A DNA stretch of 42,399 bases from Pseudomonas sp. CM27 (GTDB lineage: Bacteria; Pseudomonadota; Gammaproteobacteria; Pseudomonadales; Pseudomonadaceae): positions 1 to 42,399 of the forward strand of contig NZ_JABMCN010000011.1 of NCBI RefSeq assembly GCF_013179515.1, written 5' to 3'. Made by a program: the position numbers and the translations under genes. This document shows positions 7,687 through 18,383 of this stretch, piece by piece; positions within the stretch are counted from its first letter, which is position 1, and the number at the start of each line of letters is the position of its first letter. Under the pieces are notes generated by a model, which did not search any database, was not told the DNA's origin, and saw nothing but the letters and a program-made list of their open reading frames with translations.

Positions 7687-9090
7687 ATGCAACAAGCTGA
7701 AGGTCTCAAGCGCGGGCTAAGTGCCCGGCACATCCGTTTCATGGCGCTCGGTTCCGCTATCGGTACCGGGCTTTTCTACGGTTCCGCCTCGGCCATCCAG
7801 ATGGCCGGCCCGGCTGTTCTGCTGGCCTACCTGATCGGCGGCGCCGCCGTGTTCATGGTCATGCGCGCGCTCGGTGAAATGGCCGTGCACAACCCGGTTG
7901 CCGGCTCCTTCGGCCACTACGCCAGCACCTACCTGGGGCCCATGGCCGGCTTCATCCTCGGCTGGACCTACGCCTTCGAGATGGTCATCGTCGCCATTGC
8001 CGACGTCACCGCCTTCGGTATCTACATGGGCTTCTGGTTCCCGGAAGTGGCCCGCTGGATCTGGGTGCTGGGCATCGTGTTCCTGATCGGCGGCCTCAAC
8101 CTGTGCAACGTCAAGGTGTTCGGCGAGATGGAGTTCTGGCTGTCGCTGCTCAAGGTCGGCGCCATCGTGGCGATGATCCTGGCCGGCCTCGGCATCATGG
8201 CCTTCGGCTTCAGCCAGGTAGGTACCGGGCAGGCGGTGGGCGTCAGCAATCTGTTCGAGCATGGCGGCTTCATGCCCAATGGCGTAGGCGGCCTGATCGC
8301 GTCCTTTGCCGTGGTGATGTTCGCCTTCGGCGGTATCGAGATCATCGGCGTCACCGCCGGTGAAGCCAAGGACCCGCAGCGGGTCATCCCCAAGGCGATC
8401 AACGCCGTGCCCCTGCGCATCCTGCTGTTCTATGTGCTTACCCTGTTTGTACTGATGTGCCTGTACCCATGGCCGCAGATCGGTAGCGAGGGCAGCCCGT
8501 TCGTGCAGATATTCAGCAACCTGGGCATTGGCTCTGCCGCCGCAGTGCTGAACGTGGTAGTGATTTCCGCCGCGATCTCCGCCATCAACAGCGACATCTT
8601 CGGAGCCGGCCGCATGATGTACGGCCTGGCCCAGCAAGGTCACGCCCCGCGCAGCTTCAGCAAGCTGTCGAAGCATGGCGTGCCGTGGATGACCGTGGTG
8701 GTGATGGGTGCCGCACTGCTGGTCGGTGTGCTGCTGAACTACCTGATCCCGGAAAACGTGTTCCTGCTGATTGCCTCCATCGCCACCTTCGCCACCGTTT
8801 GGGTGTGGCTGATGATCCTGGTCACTCAGGTGGCCATGCGCCGCAGCATGAGCCGTGAAGAGGTTGCCCAGCTCAAGTTCCCGGTTCCGTTCTGGCCATA
8901 CGGCCCGGCCATGGCCATTGCGTTCATGGTGTTCATCTTTGGCGTGCTCGGCTACTTCCCGGACAGCCAGCCGGCCTTGCTGGTCGGGGTGGTCTGGGTG
9001 GTGTTCCTGGTGGCCTCCTACCTGCTGTGGTGCAAGCCGCGGGCAGGGCAGGGCCAGCCGGTATCGGAGCCGGTCGAGTTGCACCGCTAG
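7687..9090 (+). CDS. hutT: Histidine permease HutT (APC superfamily, AAT family)
   Basis: A 467-residue inner-membrane amino-acid:proton symporter with about 12 hydrophobic helices. The first helix carries [16 protein letters not shown], the substrate-binding loop conserved in the amino-acid transporter family. The motif [18 protein letters not shown] in the middle is diagnostic of this family (ProY/LysP/AroP-like). Placement between hutH and hutI argues that it takes up histidine. The family alone would also allow proline or other amino acids (ProY is the usual alternative name). AAGGA at 7676-7680 supports the start. It follows a REP pair and is 15 nt ahead of hutI. Confidence 0.9.
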   Translation: MQQAEGLKRGLSARHIRFMALGSAIGTGLFYGSASAIQMAGPAVLLAYLIGGAAVFMVMRALGEMAVHNPVAGSFGHYASTYLGPMAGFILGWTYAFEMVIVAIADVTAFGIYMGFWFPEVARWIWVLGIVFLIGGLNLCNVKVFGEMEFWLSLLKVGAIVAMILAGLGIMAFGFSQVGTGQAVGVSNLFEHGGFMPNGVGGLIASFAVVMFAFGGIEIIGVTAGEAKDPQRVIPKAINAVPLRILLFYVLTLFVLMCLYPWPQIGSEGSPFVQIFSNLGIGSAAAVLNVVVISAAISAINSDIFGAGRMMYGLAQQGHAPRSFSKLSKHGVPWMTVVVMGAALLVGVLLNYLIPENVFLLIASIATFATVWVWLMILVTQVAMRRSMSREEVAQLKFPVPFWPYGPAMAIAFMVFIFGVLGYFPDSQPALLVGVVWVVFLVASYLLWCKPRAGQGQPVSEPVELHR

Positions 9091-9105
9091 CAAAGGAGAT
9101 TGTGC

Positions 9106-10311
9106 ATGAGAACCCTCTGGCAGCATTGCCATGTGGCAACCATGGCCGAGGGCCGCTACTCGAGCATCGAGGACGCGGCCATCGTGACCAATGCCGGGCT
9201 GATCGAGTGGATCGGCCCACGGGCCGAGCTGGCGCCGGTCGATGCCGAGCGCACCGTTGACCTGGGCGGCGCCTGGGTCACCCCGGGGCTGATCGACTGC
9301 CACACCCATGCGGTGTTTGGTGGTAACCGCAGCGGCGAGTTCGAGCAGCGCCTGCAAGGCGTGAGCTACGCCGAAATTGCCGCCCAGGGTGGTGGCATCG
9401 CCAGCACCGTGCGGGCCACCCGTGCGGCCAGCGAGGACGAGCTGTTTGCCAGTGCCCGGCAGCGGGTTCAGGCATTGATGCGCGATGGCGTGACCACCAT
9501 CGAGATCAAGTCCGGCTACGGCCTGGACCTGGCCAACGAGCGCAAGATGCTGCGCGTGGCCCGGCGCCTGGCCGACGAGCTGCCGCTGGCGGTGCGTGCC
9601 ACCTGCCTGGCCGCGCATGCCTTGCCACCGGAGTACGCTGGCCGCGCCGACGACTACATCGCGCACATCTGCGACGAAATGCTGCCGGCCCTGGCCGCAG
9701 AAGGCCTGGTGGATGCGGTGGATGCGTTCTGCGAACACCTGGCGTTCTCCCCGGCCCAGGTCGAGCGACTGTTCATCAAGGCGCGCGAGCTGGGCCTGCC
9801 GGTCAAGCTGCACGCCGAACAGCTGTCGTCGTTGCACGGGTCAAGCCTGGCGGCGCGCTACCAGGCGCTGTCGGCTGACCACCTGGAATTCATGACCGAA
9901 GAAGACGCCATCGCCATGGCTGCAGCCGGCACTGTCGCCGTGCTGCTGCCGGGGGCCTTCTACTTCTTGCGCGAAACCCAGCTGCCGCCGATGGACGCCC
10001 TGCGCCGCCACGGGGTGAAGATTGCCCTGGCCAGCGACCTCAACCCCGGCACCTCGCCAGGGTTGTCGCTGCGGCTGATGTTGAACATGGGCTGCACGTG
10101 TTTTCGCATGACGCCAGAAGAAGCCCTGGCCGGTGTCACGGTCCACGCCGCCACGGCGCTAGGCCTGGGCGAGAGCCACGGCTCGCTGGAAGCGGGCAAG
10201 GTGGCCGACTTCGTCGCCTGGCAAATCGAACGCCCTGCCGACCTGGCCTACTGGCTGGGCGGCGACCTGCCCAAGCGCGTGGTGCGCAAGGGCCACGAAA
10301 TCTCCAACTGA
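9106..10311 (+). CDS. hutI: Imidazolonepropionase HutI
   Basis: A 401-residue metal-dependent amidohydrolase that opens imidazolone propionate to N-formimino-L-glutamate, step three. Metal-binding [11 protein letters not shown] places histidines at 66 and 68; KLHAEQ near residue 230 and [10 protein letters not shown] near 310 supply the remaining ligands and substrate contacts. ATG 9106 is preferred because AAAGGAG (9092-9098) is 7 nt upstream; the in-frame TTG at 9100 is too close to it. It is 15 nt after hutT and 10 nt before hutG. Confidence 0.97.
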   Translation: MRTLWQHCHVATMAEGRYSSIEDAAIVTNAGLIEWIGPRAELAPVDAERTVDLGGAWVTPGLIDCHTHAVFGGNRSGEFEQRLQGVSYAEIAAQGGGIASTVRATRAASEDELFASARQRVQALMRDGVTTIEIKSGYGLDLANERKMLRVARRLADELPLAVRATCLAAHALPPEYAGRADDYIAHICDEMLPALAAEGLVDAVDAFCEHLAFSPAQVERLFIKARELGLPVKLHAEQLSSLHGSSLAARYQALSADHLEFMTEEDAIAMAAAGTVAVLLPGAFYFLRETQLPPMDALRRHGVKIALASDLNPGTSPGLSLRLMLNMGCTCFRMTPEEALAGVTVHAATALGLGESHGSLEAGKVADFVAWQIERPADLAYWLGGDLPKRVVRKGHEISN

Positions 10312-10321
10312 GCGAGGCGAG

Positions 10322-11125
10322 ATGGACAAGGTACTGAGTTTTCACCAAGGCAGCCTGCCGCTGTTGATCAGCATGCCCCATGCCGGGCTGAACCTGACCG
10401 ACGCCGTTCGCGACGGGCTGGTCGAGCAGGCGCGCAGCTTGCCGGATACCGACTGGCACATCCCGCAGCTGTATGACTTTGCTCAAGAGATGGGGGCCAG
10501 CGTGGTGGCGGCGGAGTATTCGCGCTTCGTCATCGACCTCAACCGCCCGGATGACGACACGCCGCTGTACGCCGGCGCTACCACCGGCCTGTACCCGGCC
10601 ACACTGTTCGAGGGCGAGCCGCTGTTCAAGGCAGGCCTGGAGCCGACGACCGAGCAGCGCAAGCAATACCTTGAGCAGATCTGGCGCCCGTACCACGACA
10701 CGCTTCGCAATGAGCTGATTCGACTGCGTGAGCAGTTTGGCTATGCGCTGCTGTGGGACGCCCACTCGATCCGTTCGCACATCCCGCATCTGTTCGATGG
10801 CACGCTGCCGGACTTCAACCTGGGCACGTTCAACGGCGCCAGCTGCGATCCGGCGCTTGCCGAGCGACTGGAGGACGTGTGTGCCCAGGCGCAGAACTAC
10901 AGCCATGTGCTCAATGGCCGTTTCAAGGGCGGGCACATCACCCGCCACTACGGCGACCCCGCTCAGCATATTCATGCGGTGCAACTGGAGCTGGCGCAGA
11001 GTACCTACATGAATGAGGTCGAGCCCTTCGCCTACCGCGACGACCTGGCCCAACCTACCCGCCAGGTGTTGCGCCACTTGCTTGAGGAAACCTTGGCCTG
11101 GGGGAAGCAGCGCTACGGCGTCTGA
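10322..11125 (+). CDS. hutG: N-formylglutamate deformylase HutG
   Basis: A 267-residue zinc hydrolase of the formylglutamate amidohydrolase family. It releases formate and L-glutamate from N-formyl-L-glutamate, the last pathway step. ISMPHAG (residues 16-22), DLNRP near 76 and the WDAHSIRSHIPHLFDG segment near 145 carry the conserved acidic and histidine residues; GGHITRHYG follows near 203. It starts 10 nt after hutI with GAGGCGAG as a weak ribosome site. It closes the hut set: H, U, I, F and G are all in the window. Confidence 0.95.
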   Translation: MDKVLSFHQGSLPLLISMPHAGLNLTDAVRDGLVEQARSLPDTDWHIPQLYDFAQEMGASVVAAEYSRFVIDLNRPDDDTPLYAGATTGLYPATLFEGEPLFKAGLEPTTEQRKQYLEQIWRPYHDTLRNELIRLREQFGYALLWDAHSIRSHIPHLFDGTLPDFNLGTFNGASCDPALAERLEDVCAQAQNYSHVLNGRFKGGHITRHYGDPAQHIHAVQLELAQSTYMNEVEPFAYRDDLAQPTRQVLRHLLEETLAWGKQRYGV

Positions 11126-11300
11126 CCCTTGGCATTCGCCTCGGCATAGGCCTTCAGCCCGGCTTCGGCGAAGGCCCGGTCGAGCGCCGGGGTAGCGCTG
11201 CTGACTGCTCGGCACATGAACTCACCACGGGGGGCATGCTCTTGCTGCAATTCAGGTTTATGATGGCCCACGGCTGAATAAACCTCACACGGAGTGCGCA

Positions 11301-12272
11301 ATGCAGACCCTGTACCCGCAGATCAAACCCTACGCCCGGCACGATCTGGCCGTGGAAGCGCCGCATGTGCTGTATGTCGACGAAAGCGGCTCGCCAGAAG
11401 GTCTGCCGGTGGTGTTCATCCACGGTGGCCCGGGGGCCGGTTGCGACGCCCAGAGCCGGTGCTATTTCGATCCCAACCTGTACCGCATCATCACCTTCGA
11501 CCAGCGCGGCTGCGGCCGCTCCACGCCGCATGCGAGCCTGGAGAACAACACCACCTGGCACCTGGTCGAAGACCTCGAGCGTATCCGTGAGCACCTGGGC
11601 ATCGACAAATGGGTACTGTTCGGCGGCTCGTGGGGCTCGACCCTGGCCCTGGCGTATGCCCAGACCCACCCCGAGCGCGTGCATGGCCTGATCCTGCGCG
11701 GCATCTTCCTGTGCCGCCCGCAGGAAATCGAGTGGTTCTATCAGGAGGGCGCCAGTCGCCTGTTCCCCGATTACTGGCAAGACTACATTGCGCCGATCCC
11801 GCCGGAAGAGCGCGGCGACCTGGTCAAGGCATTCCACAAGCGCCTCACCGGCAACGACCAGATCGCCCAGATGCATGCCGCCAAGGCCTGGTCCACCTGG
11901 GAGGGCCGCACTGCCACCCTGCGCCCCAACCCGCTGGTGGTCGACCGCTTCTCCGAGCCGCAGCGCGCGCTGTCGATTGCCCGCATCGAATGCCACTATT
12001 TCATGAACAACGCGTTCCTCGAGCCGGACCAGCTGATCCGCGACCTGCCGAAAATCGCCCATTTGCCTGCAGTGATCGTGCATGGCCGTTACGACGTGAT
12101 CTGCCCGCTGGACAATGCCTGGGCGCTGCACCAGGCGTGGCCCAACAGTGAGTTGAAGGTCATTCGTGACGCCGGCCACGCCGCCTCCGAGCCTGGCATC
12201 ACCGATGCCCTGGTGCGTGCGGCCGACCAGATGGCCCGGCGCCTGCTCGACCTGCCCCTGGAAGAAGCATGA
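11301..12272 (+). CDS. pip: Proline iminopeptidase (alpha/beta hydrolase, S33)
   Basis: A 323-residue cytoplasmic peptidase removing N-terminal proline from peptides. The oxyanion motif HGGPG is at residues 41-45 and the nucleophile elbow GGSWGS has Ser110. The acid lies in GRYDVICP near 266 and the histidine in AGHAA near 293, completing an S33 triad. GGAG (11291-11294) supports ATG 11301. The gene overlaps dtd by ATGA, so the pair is coupled. The 175-bp gap before it has no clear terminator for hutG. Confidence 0.95.
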   Translation: MQTLYPQIKPYARHDLAVEAPHVLYVDESGSPEGLPVVFIHGGPGAGCDAQSRCYFDPNLYRIITFDQRGCGRSTPHASLENNTTWHLVEDLERIREHLGIDKWVLFGGSWGSTLALAYAQTHPERVHGLILRGIFLCRPQEIEWFYQEGASRLFPDYWQDYIAPIPPEERGDLVKAFHKRLTGNDQIAQMHAAKAWSTWEGRTATLRPNPLVVDRFSEPQRALSIARIECHYFMNNAFLEPDQLIRDLPKIAHLPAVIVHGRYDVICPLDNAWALHQAWPNSELKVIRDAGHAASEPGITDALVRAADQMARRLLDLPLEEA

Positions 12273-12706
12273 GGGCGCTGCTGCAGCGTGTGCGCGGTGC
12301 GCGTGTCGAAGTTGCGGGGGAGGTGGTCGGCGCCATCGACCAGGGTTTGCTGGTGCTGGTCGCGGTCGAGCCTGAAGATTCCCCTGAGCTGGCCGACAAG
12401 CTACTGCACAAGCTGTTGAACTACCGTGTGTTCAGCGACGAGCAGGGCAAGATGAACCTGTCGCTCAAGGATGTCGGGGGTGGGTTGCTGCTGGTGTCGC
12501 AATTCACCTTGGCAGCGGACACCCGCAACGGCATGCGCCCGAGCTTCTCGACGGCAGCGCCGCCGGCCCTGGGCGCCGAATTGTTCGACTATCTTTTGCA
12601 GCAGGCCAAAGGCAAGCACGCCGATGTGGCGAGCGGGCGATTCGGCGCGGACATGCAGGTGCACCTGGTCAATGATGGCCCAGTGACATTCTTGTTACAA
12701 ATATGA
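12269..12706 (+). CDS. dtd: D-aminoacyl-tRNA deacylase
   Basis: A 145-residue homodimeric proofreading enzyme that hydrolyses D-aminoacyl-tRNA (and Gly-tRNA-Ala). Both signature motifs are intact: SQFTL at residues 77-81 and GPVTF at 137-141 (the GP dipeptide gives the cross-subunit chiral filter). Length is standard. It starts inside the pip stop codon (ATGA). A strong hairpin directly follows. Confidence 0.97.
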   Translation: MRALLQRVRGARVEVAGEVVGAIDQGLLVLVAVEPEDSPELADKLLHKLLNYRVFSDEQGKMNLSLKDVGGGLLLVSQFTLAADTRNGMRPSFSTAAPPALGAELFDYLLQQAKGKHADVASGRFGADMQVHLVNDGPVTFLLQI

Positions 12707-12711
12707 GGTCA

Positions 12712-12745
12712 AAAACCCTTTGTTTATGGGCAAACAAGGGGTTTT
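12712..12745 (+). terminator. Terminator after pip-dtd
   Basis: AAAACCCTTTGTTT (12712-12725) pairs with AAACAAGGGGTTTT (12732-12745) over 14 bp with one G-T wobble and a 6-nt loop. The 3' arm ends in TTTT. It lies 6 nt after the dtd stop. Confidence 0.75.
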
Positions 12746-12968
12746 GTACAATAAATAGTTGTTCCAGCCTGATGCGTTGTCACGCGACCTGCTGGATAAT
12801 CGCGCGCTGCATGGACCTGCGTTCGCAGGTTCGTTTCACTCTGACTCGAGCATTGTCTGGATCCGTTTGGGGAATCATTACGCCCTCACGGGGTCCGAAC
12901 AGTGCTCGCCAACCCGGCATTTGTCGCTGGCCGTTGGTTTCATGATCTGTTTTCGGCGAGGGTTGCTC
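12746..12968 (+). promoter_or_regulatory. Long leader/promoter region of opgG
   Basis: About 220 bp between the dtd terminator and opgG. A hairpin, ACCTGC (12815-12820)/GCAGGT (12825-12830), has a 4-nt loop. I found GATAAT at 12795-12800 but no -35 box at proper spacing, so no promoter is called. The frame upstream of the opgG start is open back to 12759, but the encoded residues do not look like a signal peptide or an OpgG extension. Confidence 0.35.
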
Positions 12969-14708
12969 GTGATTGTTAGTCCCCAAAAAGCATCAAGAAT
13001 CCCCGGCATCCGCCTGCGCAAGGCCCTGATGGCCAGCGTGGCTCTGGTCGGCCTGATGAGCGCGGGCCAGCTGTGGGCATTCAATCTTGACGATGTTGCA
13101 GCCAAGGCAAAGGATCTGGCCGGCCAGAAGTACGACGCACCAAAAAGCAACCTGCCGGCAGTATTCCGCGACATGAAGTTCGCGGATTACCAGAAAATTC
13201 ATTTCCTGCAGGAAAAGGCCGAGTGGGCCAAGGACAAGACCCCATTCAAGCTGTCGTTCTATCACCAGGGCATGCACTTCGACACCCCGGTGAAAATCAA
13301 CGAGGTCACGGCCACCACGGTCGAGGAAATCAAGTACGACCCGAGCCGTTTCGAGTTCGGTGACGTGCCGCACGACCCGGAAACCACCAAGAACCTGGGT
13401 TACGCCGGTTTCCGCGTGCTTTACCCGATCAACAAGGCCGACAAGCAGGACGAGATCATGACCCTGCTTGGCGCCAGCTATTTCCGCGTGGTCGGCAAGG
13501 GCCATGTCTACGGTTTGTCGGCGCGTGGCCTGGCCATCGACACCGCACTGCCGTCGGGCGAAGAATTCCCGCGCTTTACCGAGTTCTGGGTCGAGAAGCC
13601 CAAACCGGCCGACAAGCACCTGGTGATCTACGCCCTGCTGGACTCGCCGCGTTCTACCGGCGCCTACAAGCTGACCCTGCGCCCGGGCAACGACACTGTG
13701 GTCGACGTGCAGTCCCGCGTGTTCCTGCGTGACCAGGTCAGCCGCCTGGGCATTGCGCCGTTGACCAGCATGTACCTGTTCGGCCCCAACCAGCCATCCA
13801 AGGTCCTCAACTATCGTCCGGCCCTGCACGATTCCGAAGGCCTGTCGATTCATGCCGACAACGGCGAGTGGCTGTGGCGTCCGCTGAACAACCCGAAACA
13901 CCTGGCGGTGAGCAACTTCAGCGTTGAAAACCCGCGCGGTTTCGGCCTGATGCAGCGTCAGCGCGCCTTCAGCGACTATGAAGACCTCGACGACAACTAC
14001 CAGAAGCGTCCAAGCGCCTGGATCGAGCCAAAGGGTGACTGGGGCAAAGGCACCGTCGATCTGGTAGAGATCCCGACTGCGGACGAAACCAACGACAATA
14101 TCGTTGCCTTCTGGAGCCCGGAAAAACTGCCTGAGCCAGGCAAGCCGTTCGAGTACGCCTACCGCCTGCACTTCACCATTGATGAAGCGAAGTTCCAGGC
14201 GGCTGAACTGGGCTCGGTCAAGCAGACCCTGCGCTCCACCGGCGACGTCAAGCAGTCCAACCTGATCCGTCAGCCAGACGGCAGCGTGGCCTTCCTGGTC
14301 GATTTCGCAGGCCCGGCCCTGGCCGCCCTGCCGGAAGACACCGCAGTGCGCAGCCTGATCAGCGTGGGCGACAACGCCGAGGTGGTCGAGAACAATCTGC
14401 GCTATAACCCTGAGACCAAGGGCTGGCGCCTGACCCTGCGCTTGAAGGTCAAGGAAGCCAACAAGTCGACCGAAATGCGTGCCTCGCTGGTGCGCGACGT
14501 ACCGGTCGAGCCCGCCAAGACTTCCCAGGACACCAAGCAGGACAAGGCCGCAGCCAAGCATGCCAAGGCCGAAAAAGCGGTCAAGGCCGAGCAACCTGCC
14601 AAGGCTGACCAACCTGCCGCCGATGCGGCGCCCACCAACGGGGCCCCGGCCACCACCGAGAAGGTGCTGACCGAGACCTGGAGCTATCAGTTGCCTGCCG
14701 ATGAGTAA
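12969..14708 (+). CDS. opgG: Periplasmic glucan biosynthesis protein OpgG (MdoG)
   Basis: A 579-residue periplasmic protein needed to make osmoregulated periplasmic glucans. A signal peptide with twin basic region (residues 10-37, ending LWA) precedes mature [13 protein letters not shown]. The core contains typical OpgG sequence: [27 protein letters not shown] and [12 protein letters not shown] 12969 is supported by GAGG (12958-12961) and gives the expected signal peptide. An alanine/lysine/proline-rich stretch (about residues 512-567) is placed just before the conserved terminal TWSYQLPA. The stop overlaps the opgH start by 8 nt. Confidence 0.95.
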   Translation: MIVSPQKASRIPGIRLRKALMASVALVGLMSAGQLWAFNLDDVAAKAKDLAGQKYDAPKSNLPAVFRDMKFADYQKIHFLQEKAEWAKDKTPFKLSFYHQGMHFDTPVKINEVTATTVEEIKYDPSRFEFGDVPHDPETTKNLGYAGFRVLYPINKADKQDEIMTLLGASYFRVVGKGHVYGLSARGLAIDTALPSGEEFPRFTEFWVEKPKPADKHLVIYALLDSPRSTGAYKLTLRPGNDTVVDVQSRVFLRDQVSRLGIAPLTSMYLFGPNQPSKVLNYRPALHDSEGLSIHADNGEWLWRPLNNPKHLAVSNFSVENPRGFGLMQRQRAFSDYEDLDDNYQKRPSAWIEPKGDWGKGTVDLVEIPTADETNDNIVAFWSPEKLPEPGKPFEYAYRLHFTIDEAKFQAAELGSVKQTLRSTGDVKQSNLIRQPDGSVAFLVDFAGPALAALPEDTAVRSLISVGDNAEVVENNLRYNPETKGWRLTLRLKVKEANKSTEMRASLVRDVPVEPAKTSQDTKQDKAAAKHAKAEKAVKAEQPAKADQPAADAAPTNGAPATTEKVLTETWSYQLPADE

Positions 14709-17274
14709 CTCAAGCGCAAGGCCGGTACCGCTTGGCGAGTACCTGGCCCACCTACCATTGAGCGACGAGCAACGGGCGGAACTTGCCAGCTGCACCTCGT
14801 TCAGTGAGCTGCACCAACGCCTGGCGGCCAACCCGGCCGCCGATTCCGCCGAGGCGGTGCAGGCCTCGGTCGGCTCACGCCTGACCGTTGGCAGTGCCGC
14901 CGAACTGGAAGACGCCGAAATGCTCGGCGTCGATGGCAGCGGCCGCCTGTGCCTGAAGATCGCCCCGCCGATCAACCGCACCAAGGTCGTGCCAGAGCCT
15001 TGGCGTACCAACGTGCTGATCCGCATGTGGCGGCGCATGACCGGTCGCCCGAATGCGCCGCAGCCGCCCAAGCGCGAGCTGCCGCCGGCACGCTGGCGTA
15101 CGGTCGGTTCGATCCGCCGTTACATCCTGCTGACCCTGATGATCGGCCAGACCATCATCGCTGGCTGGTACATGAAGGGCATCCTGCCGTACCAGGGCTG
15201 GTCGTTCGTCGACCTCGACGAAATCCTCAGCCAGTCGCTGTGGGACACGGTGGTGCAGGTGTGGCCGTATGCCCTGCAGACATCCATCCTGATTCTCTTC
15301 GGCATCCTCTTCTGCTGGGTGTCGGCGGGCTTCTGGACCGCGCTGATGGGCTTCCTCGAGCTGCTCACCGGGCGCGACAAGTACAAGATTTCGGGCAGCA
15401 GTGCCGGCAATGAGCCGATTGCACCCGAGGCGCGTACCGCGCTGGTGATGCCGATCTGCAACGAAGACGTGCCGCGCGTGTTCGCCGGCCTGCGTGCAAC
15501 GTTCGAATCGGTAGCCGCCAGCGGCAACCTCGACCGTTTTGACTTCTTCGTGCTCAGCGACACCAATGACACCGACATCGCCGTGGCCGAGCAACAAGCC
15601 TGGCTGGACGTGTGCCGCGAGACCAAGGGCTTCGGCCGCATCTTCTACCGTCGCCGCCGGCGCCGGGTGAAGCGCAAGAGTGGCAACCTCGACGACTTCT
15701 GCCGTCGCTGGGGTGGCGATTACAAGTACATGGTCGTGCTCGACGCCGACAGCGTCATGAGCGGCGAGTGCCTGAGCAGCCTGGTGCGCCTGATGGAGGC
15801 CAACCCGGACGCCGGCATCATCCAGACCGGCCCGAGAGCCTCGGGCATGGACACCCTGTATGCGCGCATGCAGCAGTTTGCCACCCGCGTGTACGGCCCG
15901 CTGTTCACCGCCGGCCTGCACTTCTGGCAGCTGGGCGAATCGCACTACTGGGGCCACAACGCGATCATCCGCATGAAACCCTTCATCGAGCACTGCGCGC
16001 TGGCGCCGTTGCCGGGCAAGGGCGCGTTTGCCGGGGCAATTCTTTCCCACGACTTCGTCGAAGCTGCGCTGATGCGCCGTGCCGGCTGGGGAGTGTGGAT
16101 CGCCTACGACCTGCCAGGCAGTTACGAAGAGCTGCCGCCCAACCTGCTGGACGAGCTCAAGCGTGACCGCCGCTGGTGCCACGGCAACCTGATGAACTTC
16201 CGCCTGTTCCTGGTCAAGGGCATGCACCCGGTGCATCGCGCGGTGTTCCTGACCGGGGTGATGTCGTACCTGTCGGCGCCGCTGTGGTTCCTGTTCCTGG
16301 TGCTGTCGACGGCGCTGCTGGCGACCAACACCCTGATGGAACCGCAGTATTTCATCGAACCGTACCAGCTGTACCCGCTGTGGCCGCAGTGGCACCCGGA
16401 AAAGGCCGTGGCGCTGTTCTCCACCACCATCGTGCTGCTCTTCCTGCCCAAGCTGCTCAGCGTCATCCTGATCTGGGCCAAGGGCGCCACCGAGTTTGGT
16501 GGGCGGATCAAGGTCACCCTGTCGATGCTGATGGAGATGCTGTTCTCCATGCTGCTGGCACCGGTGCGCATGATCTTCCACACCCGCTTCGTGCTGGCCG
16601 CGTTCCTCGGCTGGGCTGCGACCTGGAACTCGCCCCAGCGTGACGACGACTCCACGCCGTGGAGCGAAGCCGTGCGCCGCCATGGCCCGCAGACCCTGCT
16701 GGGCATTGCCTGGGCATCGCTGGTGGCCTGGCTGAACCCGAGCTTCCTGTGGTGGCTGGCGCCGATCGTCGGTTCGCTGGTGCTGTCGATCCCGGTTTCG
16801 GTGATTTCCAGCCGCACCCGCCTGGGCCTGGCGGCCAAGGACGAGAAGCTGTTCCTCATCCCCGAGGAATACGCCACCCCGCAAGAGCTGCTGGCCACTG
16901 ACCAGTACACCCACGAGAACCGCTGGCATGCCCTGCATGACGGCTTCGTGCGGGCGGTGGTCGACCCACGGCAGAACGCCCTGGCCTGCGCCATGGCCAC
17001 TGCCCGGCACGGCCAGGCGGCGCCGATCGAGGCACTGCGTGCCGAGCGCGTGGCCAAGGCAATGGAGGTCGGGCCGAAAGGGCTGGACCTCAATACGCGC
17101 CTGGCCCTGCTCAGCGACCCGGTGGCACTGACCCGCCTGCATGAGCAAGTATGGGCCGAGCATAATGCGGCGTGGATCGATGTGTGGCGTGCTTCTATCA
17201 AGAACGACCCGCATTCGCCGCTGTTGCCGTTGCACCCGGAGAATGAAGGCCAGCCGGCACTCGTCGGCGCCTGA
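14701..17274 (+). CDS. opgH: Glucan biosynthesis glucosyltransferase OpgH (MdoH)
   Basis: An 857-residue inner-membrane family-2 glycosyltransferase that polymerises beta-glucose from UDP-glucose into periplasmic glucan. The nucleotide-binding VMPICNED and DTNDTD segments, the DAD motif (Asp348-Asp350 in VVLDADS) and the acceptor-site RDRRW (488-492) are all seen. Membrane helices flank the catalytic domain, two before (about 140-230) and several after (about 515-720). It overlaps opgG by 8 nt and ends at a REP palindrome that can act as terminator. Confidence 0.97.
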   Translation: MSNSSARPVPLGEYLAHLPLSDEQRAELASCTSFSELHQRLAANPAADSAEAVQASVGSRLTVGSAAELEDAEMLGVDGSGRLCLKIAPPINRTKVVPEPWRTNVLIRMWRRMTGRPNAPQPPKRELPPARWRTVGSIRRYILLTLMIGQTIIAGWYMKGILPYQGWSFVDLDEILSQSLWDTVVQVWPYALQTSILILFGILFCWVSAGFWTALMGFLELLTGRDKYKISGSSAGNEPIAPEARTALVMPICNEDVPRVFAGLRATFESVAASGNLDRFDFFVLSDTNDTDIAVAEQQAWLDVCRETKGFGRIFYRRRRRRVKRKSGNLDDFCRRWGGDYKYMVVLDADSVMSGECLSSLVRLMEANPDAGIIQTGPRASGMDTLYARMQQFATRVYGPLFTAGLHFWQLGESHYWGHNAIIRMKPFIEHCALAPLPGKGAFAGAILSHDFVEAALMRRAGWGVWIAYDLPGSYEELPPNLLDELKRDRRWCHGNLMNFRLFLVKGMHPVHRAVFLTGVMSYLSAPLWFLFLVLSTALLATNTLMEPQYFIEPYQLYPLWPQWHPEKAVALFSTTIVLLFLPKLLSVILIWAKGATEFGGRIKVTLSMLMEMLFSMLLAPVRMIFHTRFVLAAFLGWAATWNSPQRDDDSTPWSEAVRRHGPQTLLGIAWASLVAWLNPSFLWWLAPIVGSLVLSIPVSVISSRTRLGLAAKDEKLFLIPEEYATPQELLATDQYTHENRWHALHDGFVRAVVDPRQNALACAMATARHGQAAPIEALRAERVAKAMEVGPKGLDLNTRLALLSDPVALTRLHEQVWAEHNAAWIDVWRASIKNDPHSPLLPLHPENEGQPALVGA

Positions 17275-17283
17275 CAGGGCCTA

Positions 17284-17348
17284 TTCGCGGGTGAACCCGC
17301 TCCCACAAGGGCTGTTCAGGACCTTGTGGGAGCGGGTTCACCCGCGAA
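17284..17348. repeat. REP palindrome after opgH, likely terminator
   Basis: A perfect 27-nt inverted repeat: 17284-17310 (TTCGCGGGTGAACCCGCTCC...) and 17322-17348 with an 11-nt loop. Plus-strand GCTTTTAGG follows. It is the common P. putida REP core in head-to-head arrangement, related to those at 26362, 36926 and 39410. The remainder of the gap to 17504 holds no gene; it contains an A-rich AACAATAA at 17464-17471, which could be a weak Hfq/Crc motif. Confidence 0.9.
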
Positions 17349-17504
17349 GCTTTTAGGGCCCCCCCTATTTTGGCCAACAAAGTCCCCCCCACCTCTAGGT
17401 CCCCGGGCCGCCATGCGTTAGCATCCCTCCCCGATATGCCACATCGGCCAGTACGGCCGTGCCAACAATAAGATTCGCTACTTTTCTTGCTAGGGGACTT
17501 GGTG

Positions 17505-18305
17505 ATGATCAAGAAATACCTTTCGCGGCTGCTGGTCGGTGTTACCGCCCTGGTCGCAGTCACGGCAGCCCAGGCGGGCGCCATCGATGACGCGGTCAAG
17601 CGCGGCACCTTGCGGGTGGGCATGGACCCGACCTACATGCCGTTCCAGATGACCAACAAGCGTGGCGAGATCATCGGCTTCGAGGTCGATATCCTCAAGG
17701 CCATGGCCAAGTCCATGGGCGTGAAGTTCGAGGCCGTTTCCACCGCCTATGACGGCATCATCCCGGCCCTGCTGACTGACAAGTTCGACATGATCGGCAG
17801 CGGCATGACCCTGACCCAGGAACGCAACCTGCGCCTGAACTTCAGCGAGCCCTTCATCGTGGTTGGCCAGACCCTGCTGATCCGCAAGGAACTGGCCGGC
17901 GAGATCAAGTCGTACAAGGACCTGAACAACGAGAAGTACCGCCTCACCTCCAAGCTCGGCACCACCGGCGAGATGGTTTCCAAGAAGCTGATCGGCAAGG
18001 CCCAGTACCATGGCTACGACAACGAGCAAGAGGCGGTGATGGATGTGGTCAACGGCAAGGCTGACGCCTTTGTCTATGACGCCCCGTACAACGTTGTGGC
18101 AGTGGAGAAGGCCGGGGCCGGCAAGCTGCTGTTCCTCGAAGAACCCTTCACCTACGAGCCGCTGGCCTTCGGCCTGAAGAAAGGCGACTACGACAGCATC
18201 AACTTCATCAACAACTTCCTGCACCAGATCAAGCATGACGGGACCTACGATCGTATCCACGACAAGTGGTTCAAGAACAAGGACTGGCTAAAGGAAATGG
18301 AATAA
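17505..18305 (+). CDS. Polar amino-acid ABC transporter substrate-binding protein
   Basis: A 266-residue periplasmic binding protein of the SBP_bac_3 family. A signal peptide (about residues 1-24, ending AAQA) leads into RGTLRVGMDPTYMPFQMTN, the usual start of the lobe-1 fold. GFEVDILKAMAKSMGV and DMIGSGMTLTQERNLRLNFS are the classic family signatures. ATG 17505 has AGGGGA (17492-17497) upstream. Permease and ATPase genes follow directly, so it feeds that transporter. The amino acid bound cannot be told from sequence alone. Confidence 0.92.
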   Translation: MIKKYLSRLLVGVTALVAVTAAQAGAIDDAVKRGTLRVGMDPTYMPFQMTNKRGEIIGFEVDILKAMAKSMGVKFEAVSTAYDGIIPALLTDKFDMIGSGMTLTQERNLRLNFSEPFIVVGQTLLIRKELAGEIKSYKDLNNEKYRLTSKLGTTGEMVSKKLIGKAQYHGYDNEQEAVMDVVNGKADAFVYDAPYNVVAVEKAGAGKLLFLEEPFTYEPLAFGLKKGDYDSINFINNFLHQIKHDGTYDRIHDKWFKNKDWLKEME

Positions 18306-18383
18306 AGCCCAGGCCACAAGCCGGCTTTATGACCCCGACGCGCAGGCAAACCCTGCGCGTTCGCATTTACGGAAGTACCCCAC

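Noticed and set aside
7717-9837. A 706-codon open frame antisense to hutT and hutI
   Set aside because: Low-complexity His/Gln/Asp-rich translation typical of shadow frames in GC-rich DNA; both sense genes are certain.
11113-11217. A short minus-strand ORF (MCRAVSSATPALDRAFAEAG...) between hutG and pip
   Set aside because: 34 codons, weak ribosome site, overlaps the end of hutG. It could be the remnant of a lost gene, but nothing supports expression.
12795-12800. GATAAT as a -10 box for opgG
   Set aside because: The nearest TTGTCA (12777-12782) is only 12 nt away; spacing does not suit sigma-70.
12993-15071. A 692-codon open frame antisense to opgG
   Set aside because: Same reason; it crosses two sense genes and has no ribosome site.
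14875-17235. A 786-codon open frame antisense to opgH
   Set aside because: Shadow of the opgH coding bias; the sense frame holds the whole glycosyltransferase with intact motifs.
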